Shown piece by piece: positions 16,373 through 24,760 of a stretch of 64,000 bases of DNA (position 1 is the stretch's first letter; every line of letters starts with the position of its first letter). A program made the translations under genes and the position numbers. The notes under the pieces were generated by a model. That model did no database searches. It was not told the DNA's origin and saw only the letters and a list, made by a program, of their open reading frames with translations. Origin of the DNA: Aestuariivirga sp. GTDB taxonomy: Bacteria > Pseudomonadota > Alphaproteobacteria > Rhizobiales > Aestuariivirgaceae. The DNA is taken from positions 1 to 64,000 of the forward strand of contig JAUXUN010000057.1 of assembly GCA_030680855.1 (NCBI GenBank). The letters run 5' to 3'.

Positions 16373-16446
16373 TTCATTTCCAGTTGTGAAGGATTGACTT
16401 CAAGGCATTCATTTAACAGTGTCGCGGGCATCATAGGAAAGCCCAA

Positions 16447-17874
16447 ATGGATTTACAATTGCCGCGTGGAATAGCAGTTATTGACGCCGGAAAGACCAAT
16501 ACCAAGATTGTCCTGTTTGGGCCTGATGGCAGGCCGGTGGCGGAACGCAAGGCGGCTAGCCTTAACCATGAGGGCCCGCCTTACCGCACCATTGACCCCG
16601 CCCCGCTGATTGAACTCTGCCGGAGGATTCTTCCCGAACTGGATGCCATTTTGCCCATAGATGTGGTGGTGCCCTCGGCCCACGGCGCAGCCCTTGCCTG
16701 CCTGGCGGCTGACGGCACGCTGGCCCTGCCGGTCATGGACTACAACTCAGAGCCGCCGCCGGAGATCATTGCGGCCTACCACAAGGTGCAACCGCTCTTT
16801 GAAGAAGTTTTCTGCTCGCTTCTGCCCATGGCGCTGACCCATGGCCTGCAGCTCTTCTGGCAGCAACAGGCATTCCCCGAGGATTTTGCACGGGCGAAGA
16901 TGGTTGTGCCGTGGATACAATACGTGGCGTTTTTACTGAGCGGAAAAATGGTCACAGAAATTTCCAGCATGGCCTGCCAGTCCCATCTCCTGAATATCCG
17001 TGATGGCGGCTACTCATCGCTGGTGAAGCGCATGGGGTGGGAACCATTGTTTCCACCCATGGCCAAAGCCTGGGAAACCGTGGGAACCTTGCGCAGCGAG
17101 TTCCTCGGACAAGGATTTCGCGGGCGCGGCGCCGTGCTGGCTGGGGTTCATGACTCCAATGCAAATTATCTCCGCTATCTCGCAGACGGGCAGAAGAAAT
17201 TCACCCTGCTTTCATCCGGCACCTGGATAATCGGATTTGACACAGAGACCAGGCTTGAAAACCTGATCATGGAGAAGGACACGGTGTCGAATACCGATGT
17301 CTTCGGAAACCACGTCGGCAGCAGCCGGTTTTTTGGCGGCCGCGAATTTGAGCTTCTGAGCGAAGGCGCCTCAGGCGACATTGCAACACTGGAAGCGGTG
17401 CAGGGCATTGTCGCGGCGGCAACCTATGCCCTGCCGAGCTTTTGCGATGGCGGCGGACCGGTTCCCTACACGGGTGGGCGCGGCAGGATTCTGGGAACTC
17501 CGCCTAAGACGCCAGAACAAAAAGCTTCGCTCGCCTCCCTTTATTGCGCCCTTATGGTAGCCGAATGCCTTGCAGCTCTGGGATCAAAACACGACATCAT
17601 CGTCGATGGACCATTCTCAAAGAACCTAGTCTTCCTGCAAATCCTTGCGCAACTGCGGCAAGGGCAAAAATTACTGGCATCAGACTTGCGCGATGGAACA
17701 ACGGCGGGGGCCGCCTGTCTTGCCCTGATGCCGGATGGCATTCTGCCCCATGTCCCGTTGTCGCTCACCACAATTGCGTCGCAAAGCCTCAGCACCCTCG
17801 GCCCATATCAGAAGGCGTGGCGAAAGCTGGCATACGAAAATACGTCAAAACAGGAGAACGTCATCAATGCTTGA
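16447..17874 (+). CDS. FGGY-family carbohydrate kinase
   Basis: A 475-residue sugar kinase of the FGGY family (ATPase fold). The N-terminal phosphate loop reads GIAVIDAGKTNTKIVLFG, and the C-terminal domain contains SSGTWIIGF and a DGPFSKN adenosine-binding region. The catalytic Asp is probably that in LAGVHDSNANYL. It differs from xylulokinase and glycerol kinase and is closest in style to the L-fuculose/rhamnulose kinase branch, but the substrate is not certain. The neighbours (aldolase and oxidoreductase on the other strand, VOC protein overlapping the 3' end by 8 bases) suggest kinase then aldolase chemistry. Confidence 0.82.
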   Translation: MDLQLPRGIAVIDAGKTNTKIVLFGPDGRPVAERKAASLNHEGPPYRTIDPAPLIELCRRILPELDAILPIDVVVPSAHGAALACLAADGTLALPVMDYNSEPPPEIIAAYHKVQPLFEEVFCSLLPMALTHGLQLFWQQQAFPEDFARAKMVVPWIQYVAFLLSGKMVTEISSMACQSHLLNIRDGGYSSLVKRMGWEPLFPPMAKAWETVGTLRSEFLGQGFRGRGAVLAGVHDSNANYLRYLADGQKKFTLLSSGTWIIGFDTETRLENLIMEKDTVSNTDVFGNHVGSSRFFGGREFELLSEGASGDIATLEAVQGIVAAATYALPSFCDGGGPVPYTGGRGRILGTPPKTPEQKASLASLYCALMVAECLAALGSKHDIIVDGPFSKNLVFLQILAQLRQGQKLLASDLRDGTTAGAACLALMPDGILPHVPLSLTTIASQSLSTLGPYQKAWRKLAYENTSKQENVINA

Positions 17875-18253
17875 TCACGTCGGGTTTTCCGTAAGCAATA
17901 TGAAAGTCTCGCGGATATTTTATGAAAAGGCTCTCAAGCCCCTGGGGATTGCCCCGTTGATGGAAGTGACGCCAGAAATGACAGGCACCAGCGACAGTCA
18001 TGTGGGGTTCGGTGCGGGCCGGCCTTTCTTCTGGATCGGCACGGGCGGCAAGATATCAATGGGAACGCATGTTGCCTTCGCCACGGAAAGCCGGAAAATC
18101 GTCGATGAATTCTATGCCGCGGCCATGGCGGCAGGAGGCCGCGACAACGGCAAACCGGGTTTGCGGCCGCACTATCACGAAAATTATTACGGGGCTTTTG
18201 TGCTTGATCCCGACGGAAACAACATCGAAGCCGTGTGCCATTCGCCAAAATGA
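17867..18253 (+). CDS. VOC (glyoxalase/bleomycin resistance) family protein
   Basis: A 128-residue single VOC module: MLDHVGFSVSNMKVSRIFYEKAL at the start holds the first metal-ligand His, and GAFVLDPDGNNIEAVCH at the end holds the Glu. The middle HVGFGAGRPFFWIG supplies the second half. Such proteins are metal-dependent lyases, isomerases or binding proteins, and the substrate cannot be deduced. The start at ATG 17867 with AGGAG upstream lies inside the kinase gene, an 8-base overlap that suggests coupled translation with the kinase. Confidence 0.8.
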   Translation: MLDHVGFSVSNMKVSRIFYEKALKPLGIAPLMEVTPEMTGTSDSHVGFGAGRPFFWIGTGGKISMGTHVAFATESRKIVDEFYAAAMAAGGRDNGKPGLRPHYHENYYGAFVLDPDGNNIEAVCHSPK

Positions 18254-18315
18254 AAACGGTTAACCGAACAGCAACAATCGGAGTGCACACTAACCCCATA
18301 GTAAAAGGTGTACCC

Positions 18316-18735
18316 ATGCGTAGCGAAACCCTGGCCCGAGACGACCTTGCAGTTTTCACCCTGACCTGCCCCGGCAACGACAGCGCCGATGAAAGGGTTC
18401 ACGACATTCAACTCCGCGGCAATCTGCCTTTGATGATCGGCAGCGATGTGCTGGCCGAAATCAGCCACGCGGACCTGCTCGAAAGCTGGGAAACCGCGAT
18501 TTCCCTGCCCATCAAGGACCTGAACGCCATGACCAAGCTGGCCGGCAAGCGCCTCAGTGAAATGCTTGAGGAGCATCTCGACGCGGAAGACCTTACCGAC
18601 TTGGTCTCGGATGCGGCTGTTCTGTTTCTTCTGGCCATGCGCCGCTTTGGGGTATCGGAAGCAAACCGGATTCCCGCCTGCACCGTGAAGTGGAATGGAC
18701 AGGAAGCCACCGAAAGCGTTCAAATGCTGGCATGA
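18316..18735 (+). CDS. protein of unknown function, 139 residues
   Basis: I do not recognise this family. The frame is open from 18235, but ATG 18316 has AAAGGTG eight bases ahead and is the better start. The product is acidic and mostly helical in its second half (LEEHLDAEDLTDLVSDAAVLFLLAMRRFG), with no signal peptide, membrane segment or metal motif. The stop overlaps the start of the following VOC gene by four bases (ATGA), so the two are translated together. Codon use is like its neighbours. Confidence 0.65.
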   Translation: MRSETLARDDLAVFTLTCPGNDSADERVHDIQLRGNLPLMIGSDVLAEISHADLLESWETAISLPIKDLNAMTKLAGKRLSEMLEEHLDAEDLTDLVSDAAVLFLLAMRRFGVSEANRIPACTVKWNGQEATESVQMLA

Positions 18736-19178
18736 AGCCCAGCGATCCCAACGCCCCGCCCGTTTCCGCTCCCGACTATGGCCGCTCGCTCAGAGGCCTT
18801 GGCTTCAACCTGCTGGTCAGGGATGTGCCCCGCGCCGTGAAATTTGCCACCGATGTGCTGGGCGCCACCGCCTTTTATGCCAATGACCGCTTTGCCGCCA
18901 TGAAGCTGAACGGCGGCGATTTCATGTTTCACCATGACACCACCTACAAGGACAATGAACTCTACGGAATTGTGCAGGGAACCGAAGCCCGCGGCATTGG
19001 CGTCGAGTTGCGGGTCTATGGCTCCGATCCCGATCTGGCCGAAGCCAACGCCAGATCAGGCGGCTGGACCGTGCTGGCGGGCAGTATCGACAAGCCTCAC
19101 GGGCTTCGCGAATGCATGATCATTGACGATGAGGGCTATGTCTGGATTCCCTCGGTTCACCTGCCGAAGGAAACCTAG
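18732..19178 (+). CDS. VOC-superfamily (bleomycin-resistance-like) protein
   Basis: A 148-residue VOC-fold protein: LGFNLLVRDVPRAVKFATDVLGATAFYAND is the first beta-alpha-beta unit, and MIIDDEGYVWIPSVHL is the last strand. Where catalytic members have His and Glu ligands, this one has Asn (GFNLL) and Trp-Ile, so it may have lost metal binding and act as a binding protein. It starts within the stop of the unknown gene upstream and ends with a four-base overlap (CTAG) with the convergent GNAT. Confidence 0.75.
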   Translation: MKPSDPNAPPVSAPDYGRSLRGLGFNLLVRDVPRAVKFATDVLGATAFYANDRFAAMKLNGGDFMFHHDTTYKDNELYGIVQGTEARGIGVELRVYGSDPDLAEANARSGGWTVLAGSIDKPHGLRECMIIDDEGYVWIPSVHLPKET

Positions 19179-19732
19179 ACCCGCCAATCCATAACGGCGG
19201 TCATAAAGCCATGGGCCTCGTCGAGCGCTTCCTCAAAGACAGAAACCGGCGTCGGGTAGGTGGGATCGATCCGGCCCGTGACTTCGCCGGATTTTATCTT
19301 GAGCCGGGCCCCGAATTTCCCGGCGAGATGCTGCATGCGGTCATTGTCGCGCAGGCAGATCATGTGGAGCTGACTGATGCTCCGGTTCTGCGCCGCGGTA
19401 ATGATGCGGTTCATCAGGAGCGACCCCAATCCCTTGTCCTGGTAATGTTTTTCGACGGTGAATGCCGCTTCGGCCATCGCCTCACCGACAATTTCAAGCG
19501 ACCGCAACTCCGCCGAAGCCCGTATTTCGCTGCCATAATAAGCGCCATAAATCAGCGTTCCCAGGCGGTGGGCCGTATCCGCATAGGCCTCGAGAAACTG
19601 ATCGTTCACCGGTGAACCGAAGCGGGCCTGGCGGGTATCCGCATCGAGGCGTATCAAATGACGGCGGAAAGCCACAATGTCAGCGGGCCAAAGGCGGCGT
19701 ATATGGTGGCGTTCGACAGCATCATGGGTCAT
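19175..19732 (-). CDS. GNAT-family N-acetyltransferase
   Basis: A 185-residue acetyltransferase-like protein. The acetyl-CoA binding motif A is seen as AAFTVEKHYQDKGLGSLLMNRII (the Q/R-x-x-G-x-G/A signature here is QDKGLG). The N-terminal part HIRRLWPADIVAFRRHLIRLDADTRQARFG is typical of the GNATs fused to or related to the protein acetyltransferase Pat type, but no cyclic-nucleotide domain is present. The substrate is unknown. Its gene is convergent with the VOC gene and its 5' end faces the mmsA control region. Confidence 0.8.
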   Translation of the reverse strand: MTHDAVERHHIRRLWPADIVAFRRHLIRLDADTRQARFGSPVNDQFLEAYADTAHRLGTLIYGAYYGSEIRASAELRSLEIVGEAMAEAAFTVEKHYQDKGLGSLLMNRIITAAQNRSISQLHMICLRDNDRMQHLAGKFGARLKIKSGEVTGRIDPTYPTPVSVFEEALDEAHGFMTAVMDWRV

Positions 19733-19834
19733 GGATTACCTCAAGGTCATGATTCTGGTTGCTTGATGTGAAATTTATGTTGCATTGCAGCGAACGCAAG
19801 TGCGGTGCGGGATGCGCAAATTGCATAGCACAAT

Positions 19835-19848
19835 AGAAATTTTATTCC
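19835..19848. promoter_or_regulatory. putative IolR box upstream of mmsA
   Basis: AGAAATTTTATTCC fits GGAA-N6-TTCC with one mismatch; on the other strand it reads GGAATAAAATTTCT, almost the same as the box in front of iolR. The AT-rich stretch 19820-19890 in an otherwise GC-rich region marks the likely promoter of mmsA. The 277 bases between the GNAT gene (19732) and mmsA (20010) hold nothing else that I can identify. Confidence 0.45.
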
Positions 19849-20009
19849 AAAAACAGAGAATAGGATAATTTCATTCCATTTTGTGACTGGACGTGCTAAG
19901 ATTCCGCTACTGTCACTTGCAGGCTGGTCCAACGGTCATTAGAGCTTGCGGCAATTCAATTTTACAAGGGAGCGCGGCAGCTTGGGCACCAGGCCCCGCG
20001 GGATTTACA

Positions 20010-21509
20010 ATGGTCAAGGAAATCGGGCACTTCATCGGTGGCAAGCGGGTTAATGGGACGTCCGGGCGCTTTGCCGATGTGTTCAACCCCAATACCGGGG
20101 AAGTGCAGGCTAGAGTGGCACTTGCTTCCAAGGCTGAACTTCGTGCTGCCGTTGAAAATGCCAAGGCGGCGCAACCCGCCTGGGCCGCCAAGAATCCCCA
20201 GTTCCGCGCCCGCGTCATGATGAAATTCCTGGAGCTTGCAGCCAAACACAAGGAAGAACTGGCCACCCTGATTTCCATCGAACATGGCAAGACGGTTCCC
20301 GATGCGTTGGGCGATTTGCAGCGCGGCGTTGAAGTTGCCGAATTTGCCTGTGGTGTGCCCCACCTTGTGAAAGGTGAATTCACCGATGCCGCAGGCCCCG
20401 GCATTGACATGTATTCCATGCGCCAGGCCTTGGGCGTTGTAGCGGGCATCACGCCCTTCAACTTCCCCGCCATGATCCCCTTGTGGAAGTGCGCGCCTGC
20501 CATTGCGGTGGGCAATGCTTTCATCCTGAAGCCCTCCGAGCGCGACCCCTCCTGTCCCATGCGCATTGCCGAGCTTTTCCTCGAAGCCGGCCTGCCGCCC
20601 GGAATTCTGAACGTGGTGAACGGCGACAAGGAGAGCGTCGATGCGATCCTGAATGATCCCGACATCAAGGCCGTGGGCTTTGTGGGTTCCACCGCCATCG
20701 CGCAGTATGTCTATGCCGGTGCGACGGCCACAGGCAAACGCGCCCAGTGCTTCGGCGGCGCAAAGAACCACATGGTGATCATGCCCGATGCCGACATGAA
20801 CCAAGCCGTCGATGCGTTGATCGGCGCCGGCTACGGCTCAGCCGGTGAACGCTGCATGGCGATCTCGGTTGCTGTGCCCGTCGGCGAAGCCACTGCAAAT
20901 CAGCTCATTGAAAAGCTCATTCCCCGCGTTGAGAAATTGAAGATCGGCCTTTCGTCTGACCGTGAAGCCGACTACGGGCCATTGGTCACGAAAATGGCTT
21001 TGGACCGCGTCAAGGGCTACATCGATATCGGCGTCAAGGAAGGCGCCACGCTCAAAGTGGATGGCCGCGGCTTCAAGATGCAGGGCTATGAGAACGGTTA
21101 TTTCCTCGGCGGCTCGCTCTTCGACAACGTGACCAAGGACATGCGCATCTATAAGGAAGAAATTTTTGGCCCCGTGCTCGGTGTGGTGCGCGCCAAGACC
21201 TATGATGAGGCGCTTGGCCTGTGCAATGACCATGAATACGGCAACGGCGTTGCGATCTATACCCGTGACGGCGATGCGGCGCGCGACTTCGCCGCCAAGG
21301 TGCAGGTCGGCATGGTGGGCGTGAACGTGCCCATTCCGGTGCCGCTTGCCTATCACACCTTCGGCGGTTGGAAGTCCTCAAGCTTCGGCGACCTCAACCA
21401 GCATGGACCGGATTCCATCCGTTTCTATACCAAGACCAAAACCGTGACTTCGCGCTGGCCGTCAGGAACCAAGGAAGGTGCCCAGTTCTCCATTCCGACG
21501 ATGCGCTAA
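20010..21509 (+). CDS. mmsA: CoA-acylating methylmalonate-semialdehyde dehydrogenase
   Basis: A 499-residue aldehyde dehydrogenase. The signature of the MmsA/IolA type is seen: the catalytic Cys282 in GYGSAGERCMAISVAVPVG, the Glu region AQCFGGAKNHMVIMPDAD, and the cofactor segment TPFNFPAMIPLWKCAPAIAVGNAF. It oxidises malonate or methylmalonate semialdehyde to acetyl- or propionyl-CoA, which ends both inositol and valine breakdown. The ORF is open upstream to 19893, but ATG 20010 matches the usual N-terminus (MVKEIGHFIGGK). The IolR-like box upstream supports use as iolA. A GNAT gene follows after two bases. Confidence 0.93.
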   Translation: MVKEIGHFIGGKRVNGTSGRFADVFNPNTGEVQARVALASKAELRAAVENAKAAQPAWAAKNPQFRARVMMKFLELAAKHKEELATLISIEHGKTVPDALGDLQRGVEVAEFACGVPHLVKGEFTDAAGPGIDMYSMRQALGVVAGITPFNFPAMIPLWKCAPAIAVGNAFILKPSERDPSCPMRIAELFLEAGLPPGILNVVNGDKESVDAILNDPDIKAVGFVGSTAIAQYVYAGATATGKRAQCFGGAKNHMVIMPDADMNQAVDALIGAGYGSAGERCMAISVAVPVGEATANQLIEKLIPRVEKLKIGLSSDREADYGPLVTKMALDRVKGYIDIGVKEGATLKVDGRGFKMQGYENGYFLGGSLFDNVTKDMRIYKEEIFGPVLGVVRAKTYDEALGLCNDHEYGNGVAIYTRDGDAARDFAAKVQVGMVGVNVPIPVPLAYHTFGGWKSSSFGDLNQHGPDSIRFYTKTKTVTSRWPSGTKEGAQFSIPTMR

Positions 21510-21511
21510 TC

Positions 21512-22123
21512 ATGCAGTCGCTCGATTTGCCCGTGGGTTACTACGAACTGCCGAAAGGCAGGCTCGTCAATGTCGTGACCTGCCTTGAGATGACCTCCAA
21601 GCCGCAAAGCAAGGATGCTTCCCTGCCCGCGGGCTATTCATTGCGGCCCGTTGACGTGAATGACCTTGATGGCTACCGCAAGATATTCCGCAAAGTAGGC
21701 GAAGACCTCATGTGGTTTTCACGCCTCATCATGCCCGATGAAAAGCTCGCCGCAATCCTTGGTCACGCCGACGTCGAATCCTACACCCTCTATCACGGCG
21801 ACACGGCGGTTGGCATTCTGGAACTTGATTTCAAGGACATGCCGAATTGCGAACTGGCCTTCTTTGGCCTGGCCAAGGAAGCTATCGGCAGCGGATTGGG
21901 ACGTGTACTGATGAATATCGCCATCGCCATGGCCTGGGAGAAGCCAATCACCCGCCTCTGGGTCCACACCTGTCACTTCGACCATCCCAACGCGCTGGGC
22001 TTCTACAAGCGCTCGGGCTTTGAGCCCTATAGCCTCATGGTCGAGATCCACGACGACCCGCGGCTTGCCGGCAAGCTCCCCCGCCACGCCAGCCCCCACG
22101 TGGCGCTGATCGATCCGGCTTGA
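21512..22123 (+). CDS. GNAT-family N-acetyltransferase linked to mmsA
   Basis: A 203-residue protein whose second half is a GNAT domain: YTLYHGDTAVGILELDFKDMPNCELAFFGLAKEAIGSGLGRVLMNIAIAMAW, with the GSGLG acetyl-CoA loop, and the VHTCHFDHPNALGFYKRSGFEPY ending typical of the fold. The first 60 residues are a separate short region. It begins two bases after the mmsA stop and is therefore probably translated from the same message. Its role beside a CoA-acylating dehydrogenase is unknown; using the acyl-CoA produced or acetylating MmsA are only ideas. It is convergent with the DUF2235 gene. Confidence 0.8.
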   Translation: MQSLDLPVGYYELPKGRLVNVVTCLEMTSKPQSKDASLPAGYSLRPVDVNDLDGYRKIFRKVGEDLMWFSRLIMPDEKLAAILGHADVESYTLYHGDTAVGILELDFKDMPNCELAFFGLAKEAIGSGLGRVLMNIAIAMAWEKPITRLWVHTCHFDHPNALGFYKRSGFEPYSLMVEIHDDPRLAGKLPRHASPHVALIDPA

Positions 22124-22128
22124 GTTTG

Positions 22129-24591
22129 TCACGGGGGCGTGAAAGCAAATTCTTTGCAGGCGGATTTTTCGCTCATGCCTGGCGGAAGCGAGAATGGCTC
22201 GCCCATGCTGGCAACGCGTTTGACATACACGTCAGCCATGCCGTTGTTGTTGTCATAGGTATGGACCAATCCATTCGGCCAAAAATAGATGACGGCGTCG
22301 TTCACGAATAAGAATAGTTCACCGGGGGATTTCGCCGTAAAGTCACTCACGAGGCAGTCGAGTCTGCCCTTTGATGTATCGAAAACAGGATTGAGAACAT
22401 ACTCATCCTGTCCTGGAACACCCGCGGCAGTTTTCCGGATGCGCGCAATTGGTTTGTAGTAGTTTTCCCAGAGGTAACGCCTGGTGGGCCACGCGAAGGG
22501 AGCAATGTACAGAGGGTGGCTCTGCACATTGCCCCGGAGATCGGCTTCAATGGCTCTCTCAACCGGTCCATCGGTCCACTTTCCCGGCGCAGCGGATATG
22601 TCAAGGATCACGCGGTAGACCGCTCCTGCCTCTGCGACAAATCCCGTTGGCCAGCATGGTTTTCTGGGGTCGAATTGTGACGGCAATTTGGAATAGGTCG
22701 AAACGATGCCCGTAGGCGATGGTGTTAAATCGCAAAAAGCTCCCACCGCATCCCGATAAGAAAAATAGGCTCGGCTCAAGCCGGAGACACCGATCGTCAG
22801 GATGCCCGCTAACGCCGCCAGCCCAAAAAAAGCCGGCAGTATTTCCATCTTGAACCTGCGCAATGTCCACTGGTAGGCCTTGCTTTCGCGGAAGTCATGC
22901 AACCTGCTGTAAGCCGTGGAAAGCGCGGTGGCGGGCTGCCAGATAATTGTCATGCGGTCATGGATTTTCCTGTCCAGCCGTGTGCTGAGGATCATCAACC
23001 CGGCGACTACGCCAGCCAGTCCGCCAAAGATACCTGGGTTTGCGCTGAACGTATCCACCCAGGTACTGGCAAAGGCGGGAAGGAATACGCCGATCAGTTT
23101 TGGGATTCCCGCCAGAAAGCAGAATGCTGAACCTATGCATTTGCCTTCATCCAGCACAATCGACGACCGACCCGAACTGGAAATGGACGGCAGGGACTCG
23201 AGCCAGGGCAGCAATGCGAGGAGAAAGGTGAAGAACAGCGTCGTGAAATAGGCAATTCGCCGCATCCACACGAGATCCCACACACGCTCCTGTGCCTTGA
23301 CCCGCCATGCGGCCTGGGCTGCTGTTTCGAAAGTTGCATTTCCGAGGTTCACGATGGCGCCGGTCTTGCCAACAACGGCATATTCTTTTGGCAGCACGAT
23401 TGGTGAATAAGCCGTGCCCTTGGCCGCTATACGGTCAAATACGGTATGATGGATTTTGGGCCGCTCGATTTTCACGACGTTGCCAAAGAAAGTGCCAAGC
23501 TTGCGTTTTGTCTGCGGGAACCAGCCTATGCGGGTCCGGCGGGTATTCAGAATCTTTTCAAGCTTTCGCGGCAGGAGCCGGTAATAGGATTGCAGGCCTT
23601 TTCGCGAATCATGCATCACACCCGCCATGCGCGCCAGCTTCCCGTGTTCGGTGCGCTTGGCTGCGTTGAACTTGACATGCGGTCCGGCCAGCGAAAGGAC
23701 AAAATTCAGCGGAACATAGGACATGAAATCGTCGGGATAGCCGCCTCCCACATCGGCATGCATGCCGGCAAACCACACCTGGGTGAGCTTTTCCTGGCTG
23801 ACATTTTTGGCATTTGCCTGTTGCCGTATGGGATTGACGGTCGCCGTGTTTCCCTGCGTCCCCACCTCGTTCCATAACAAGGGATGGAATGAATTCCGCT
23901 CATCATCAAGGCTCAGCGCATGCACTGCCCTGTTGACCTTTGCCGAGAGATCATAATTGCGCATGGACAGCGGCCAGACGAAATTATCCCAGCCCTTGGT
24001 CATCTCATCGATGGGCAGTCCATAGGCATCCACCGTATCCCAGAGGCCGAGGAATTCAATGTTCACCGTCTGATCGAGCGCCCTTTGGTAATTTTTCGCA
24101 TCCATGGCTTGGCCAGGCAGCAAGTCCCGCAAGCCGCGAATGACGAAGGCCAAGGGCGGGGTGATGCCGTCCCCGCTGCACTGTTTGCGGTAGACCCGGT
24201 AGAGCCACGTGATCTTTTTCTTGAGGTCTTGCTCCCCTAAATAGGCATCGGGTTTGAGAAGCCCCATCTTGGCCACAAAGCCCGCAAGAATGCGGATGGT
24301 GAAGGCCCCGCGGCTGAAGCCGAAGCCATAGATGCGGTCGCCTGGGTCATAGTTCCGGCAAAGAAACGCATAGAGCTCGCGCACATTGCGCGATAGGCCA
24401 ATGCCGATGGCGCCGGTCAGCAGCGCCAATGGCCTGAACCTGGAAGTGCCCACCCCGTCATCAAAATGGGCGATCTGTTTTTTGGGGTCCGAAAGGTCCA
24501 GCGCCTCATAAGTGCGCCACACGTTGGTCCTGAAAATCTGGGCCGAACTGTTTCCCGTACCGTCAGACAGAACGATGATGTTCTTGGGCAT
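22129..24591 (-). CDS. DUF2235 alpha/beta-hydrolase-like membrane protein
   Basis: An 820-residue protein. Residues 1-390 are a DUF2235 domain of the T6SS Tle1-phospholipase-like superfamily: NIIVLSDGTGN at the start, the nucleophile elbow GFGFSRGAFTIR with Ser93, and WFAGMHADVGGGYPDD with the catalytic-like Asp280. After it, four hydrophobic stretches (about 446-464, 487-510, 520-538 and 584-605) suggest a membrane-anchored middle part, and the last 210 residues are soluble. No VgrG or immunity gene is adjacent, so a secreted effector role is not supported; housekeeping lipid or ester hydrolysis at the membrane is possible. The start ATG 24591 fits the domain start. Not further assigned. Confidence 0.78.
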   Translation of the reverse strand: MPKNIIVLSDGTGNSSAQIFRTNVWRTYEALDLSDPKKQIAHFDDGVGTSRFRPLALLTGAIGIGLSRNVRELYAFLCRNYDPGDRIYGFGFSRGAFTIRILAGFVAKMGLLKPDAYLGEQDLKKKITWLYRVYRKQCSGDGITPPLAFVIRGLRDLLPGQAMDAKNYQRALDQTVNIEFLGLWDTVDAYGLPIDEMTKGWDNFVWPLSMRNYDLSAKVNRAVHALSLDDERNSFHPLLWNEVGTQGNTATVNPIRQQANAKNVSQEKLTQVWFAGMHADVGGGYPDDFMSYVPLNFVLSLAGPHVKFNAAKRTEHGKLARMAGVMHDSRKGLQSYYRLLPRKLEKILNTRRTRIGWFPQTKRKLGTFFGNVVKIERPKIHHTVFDRIAAKGTAYSPIVLPKEYAVVGKTGAIVNLGNATFETAAQAAWRVKAQERVWDLVWMRRIAYFTTLFFTFLLALLPWLESLPSISSSGRSSIVLDEGKCIGSAFCFLAGIPKLIGVFLPAFASTWVDTFSANPGIFGGLAGVVAGLMILSTRLDRKIHDRMTIIWQPATALSTAYSRLHDFRESKAYQWTLRRFKMEILPAFFGLAALAGILTIGVSGLSRAYFSYRDAVGAFCDLTPSPTGIVSTYSKLPSQFDPRKPCWPTGFVAEAGAVYRVILDISAAPGKWTDGPVERAIEADLRGNVQSHPLYIAPFAWPTRRYLWENYYKPIARIRKTAAGVPGQDEYVLNPVFDTSKGRLDCLVSDFTAKSPGELFLFVNDAVIYFWPNGLVHTYDNNNGMADVYVKRVASMGEPFSLPPGMSEKSACKEFAFTPP

Positions 24592-24622
24592 GGCACACCT
24601 CGAATGAAAGCAGTAGAGCCAC

Positions 24623-24637
24623 AAACTCCGCGAGTTT
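24623..24637. other. perfect short palindrome upstream of the DUF2235 gene
   Basis: AAACTC (24623-24628), loop CGC, GAGTTT (24632-24637). It sits 32 bases ahead of the DUF2235 start on one side and 124 bases ahead of the helicase on the other. It could be a small operator or part of a 5' leader. The rest of the 169-base gap shows no clear promoter. Confidence 0.25.
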
Positions 24638-24760
24638 GCAACCCCAGCGATTAATCATCCACAAATACTCTCATTGTGCCCAATCCTCTGCCATGGCGTT
24701 TTCCCCGGAACTGCACTATGAGGCGCCCAGCCCGCGGCTTCCCTGGAGACGGCGTCCGGT

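Noticed and set aside
22129-24591. Type VI secretion effector with immunity partner
   Set aside because: There are membrane helices in the protein and no secretion or immunity genes close by.
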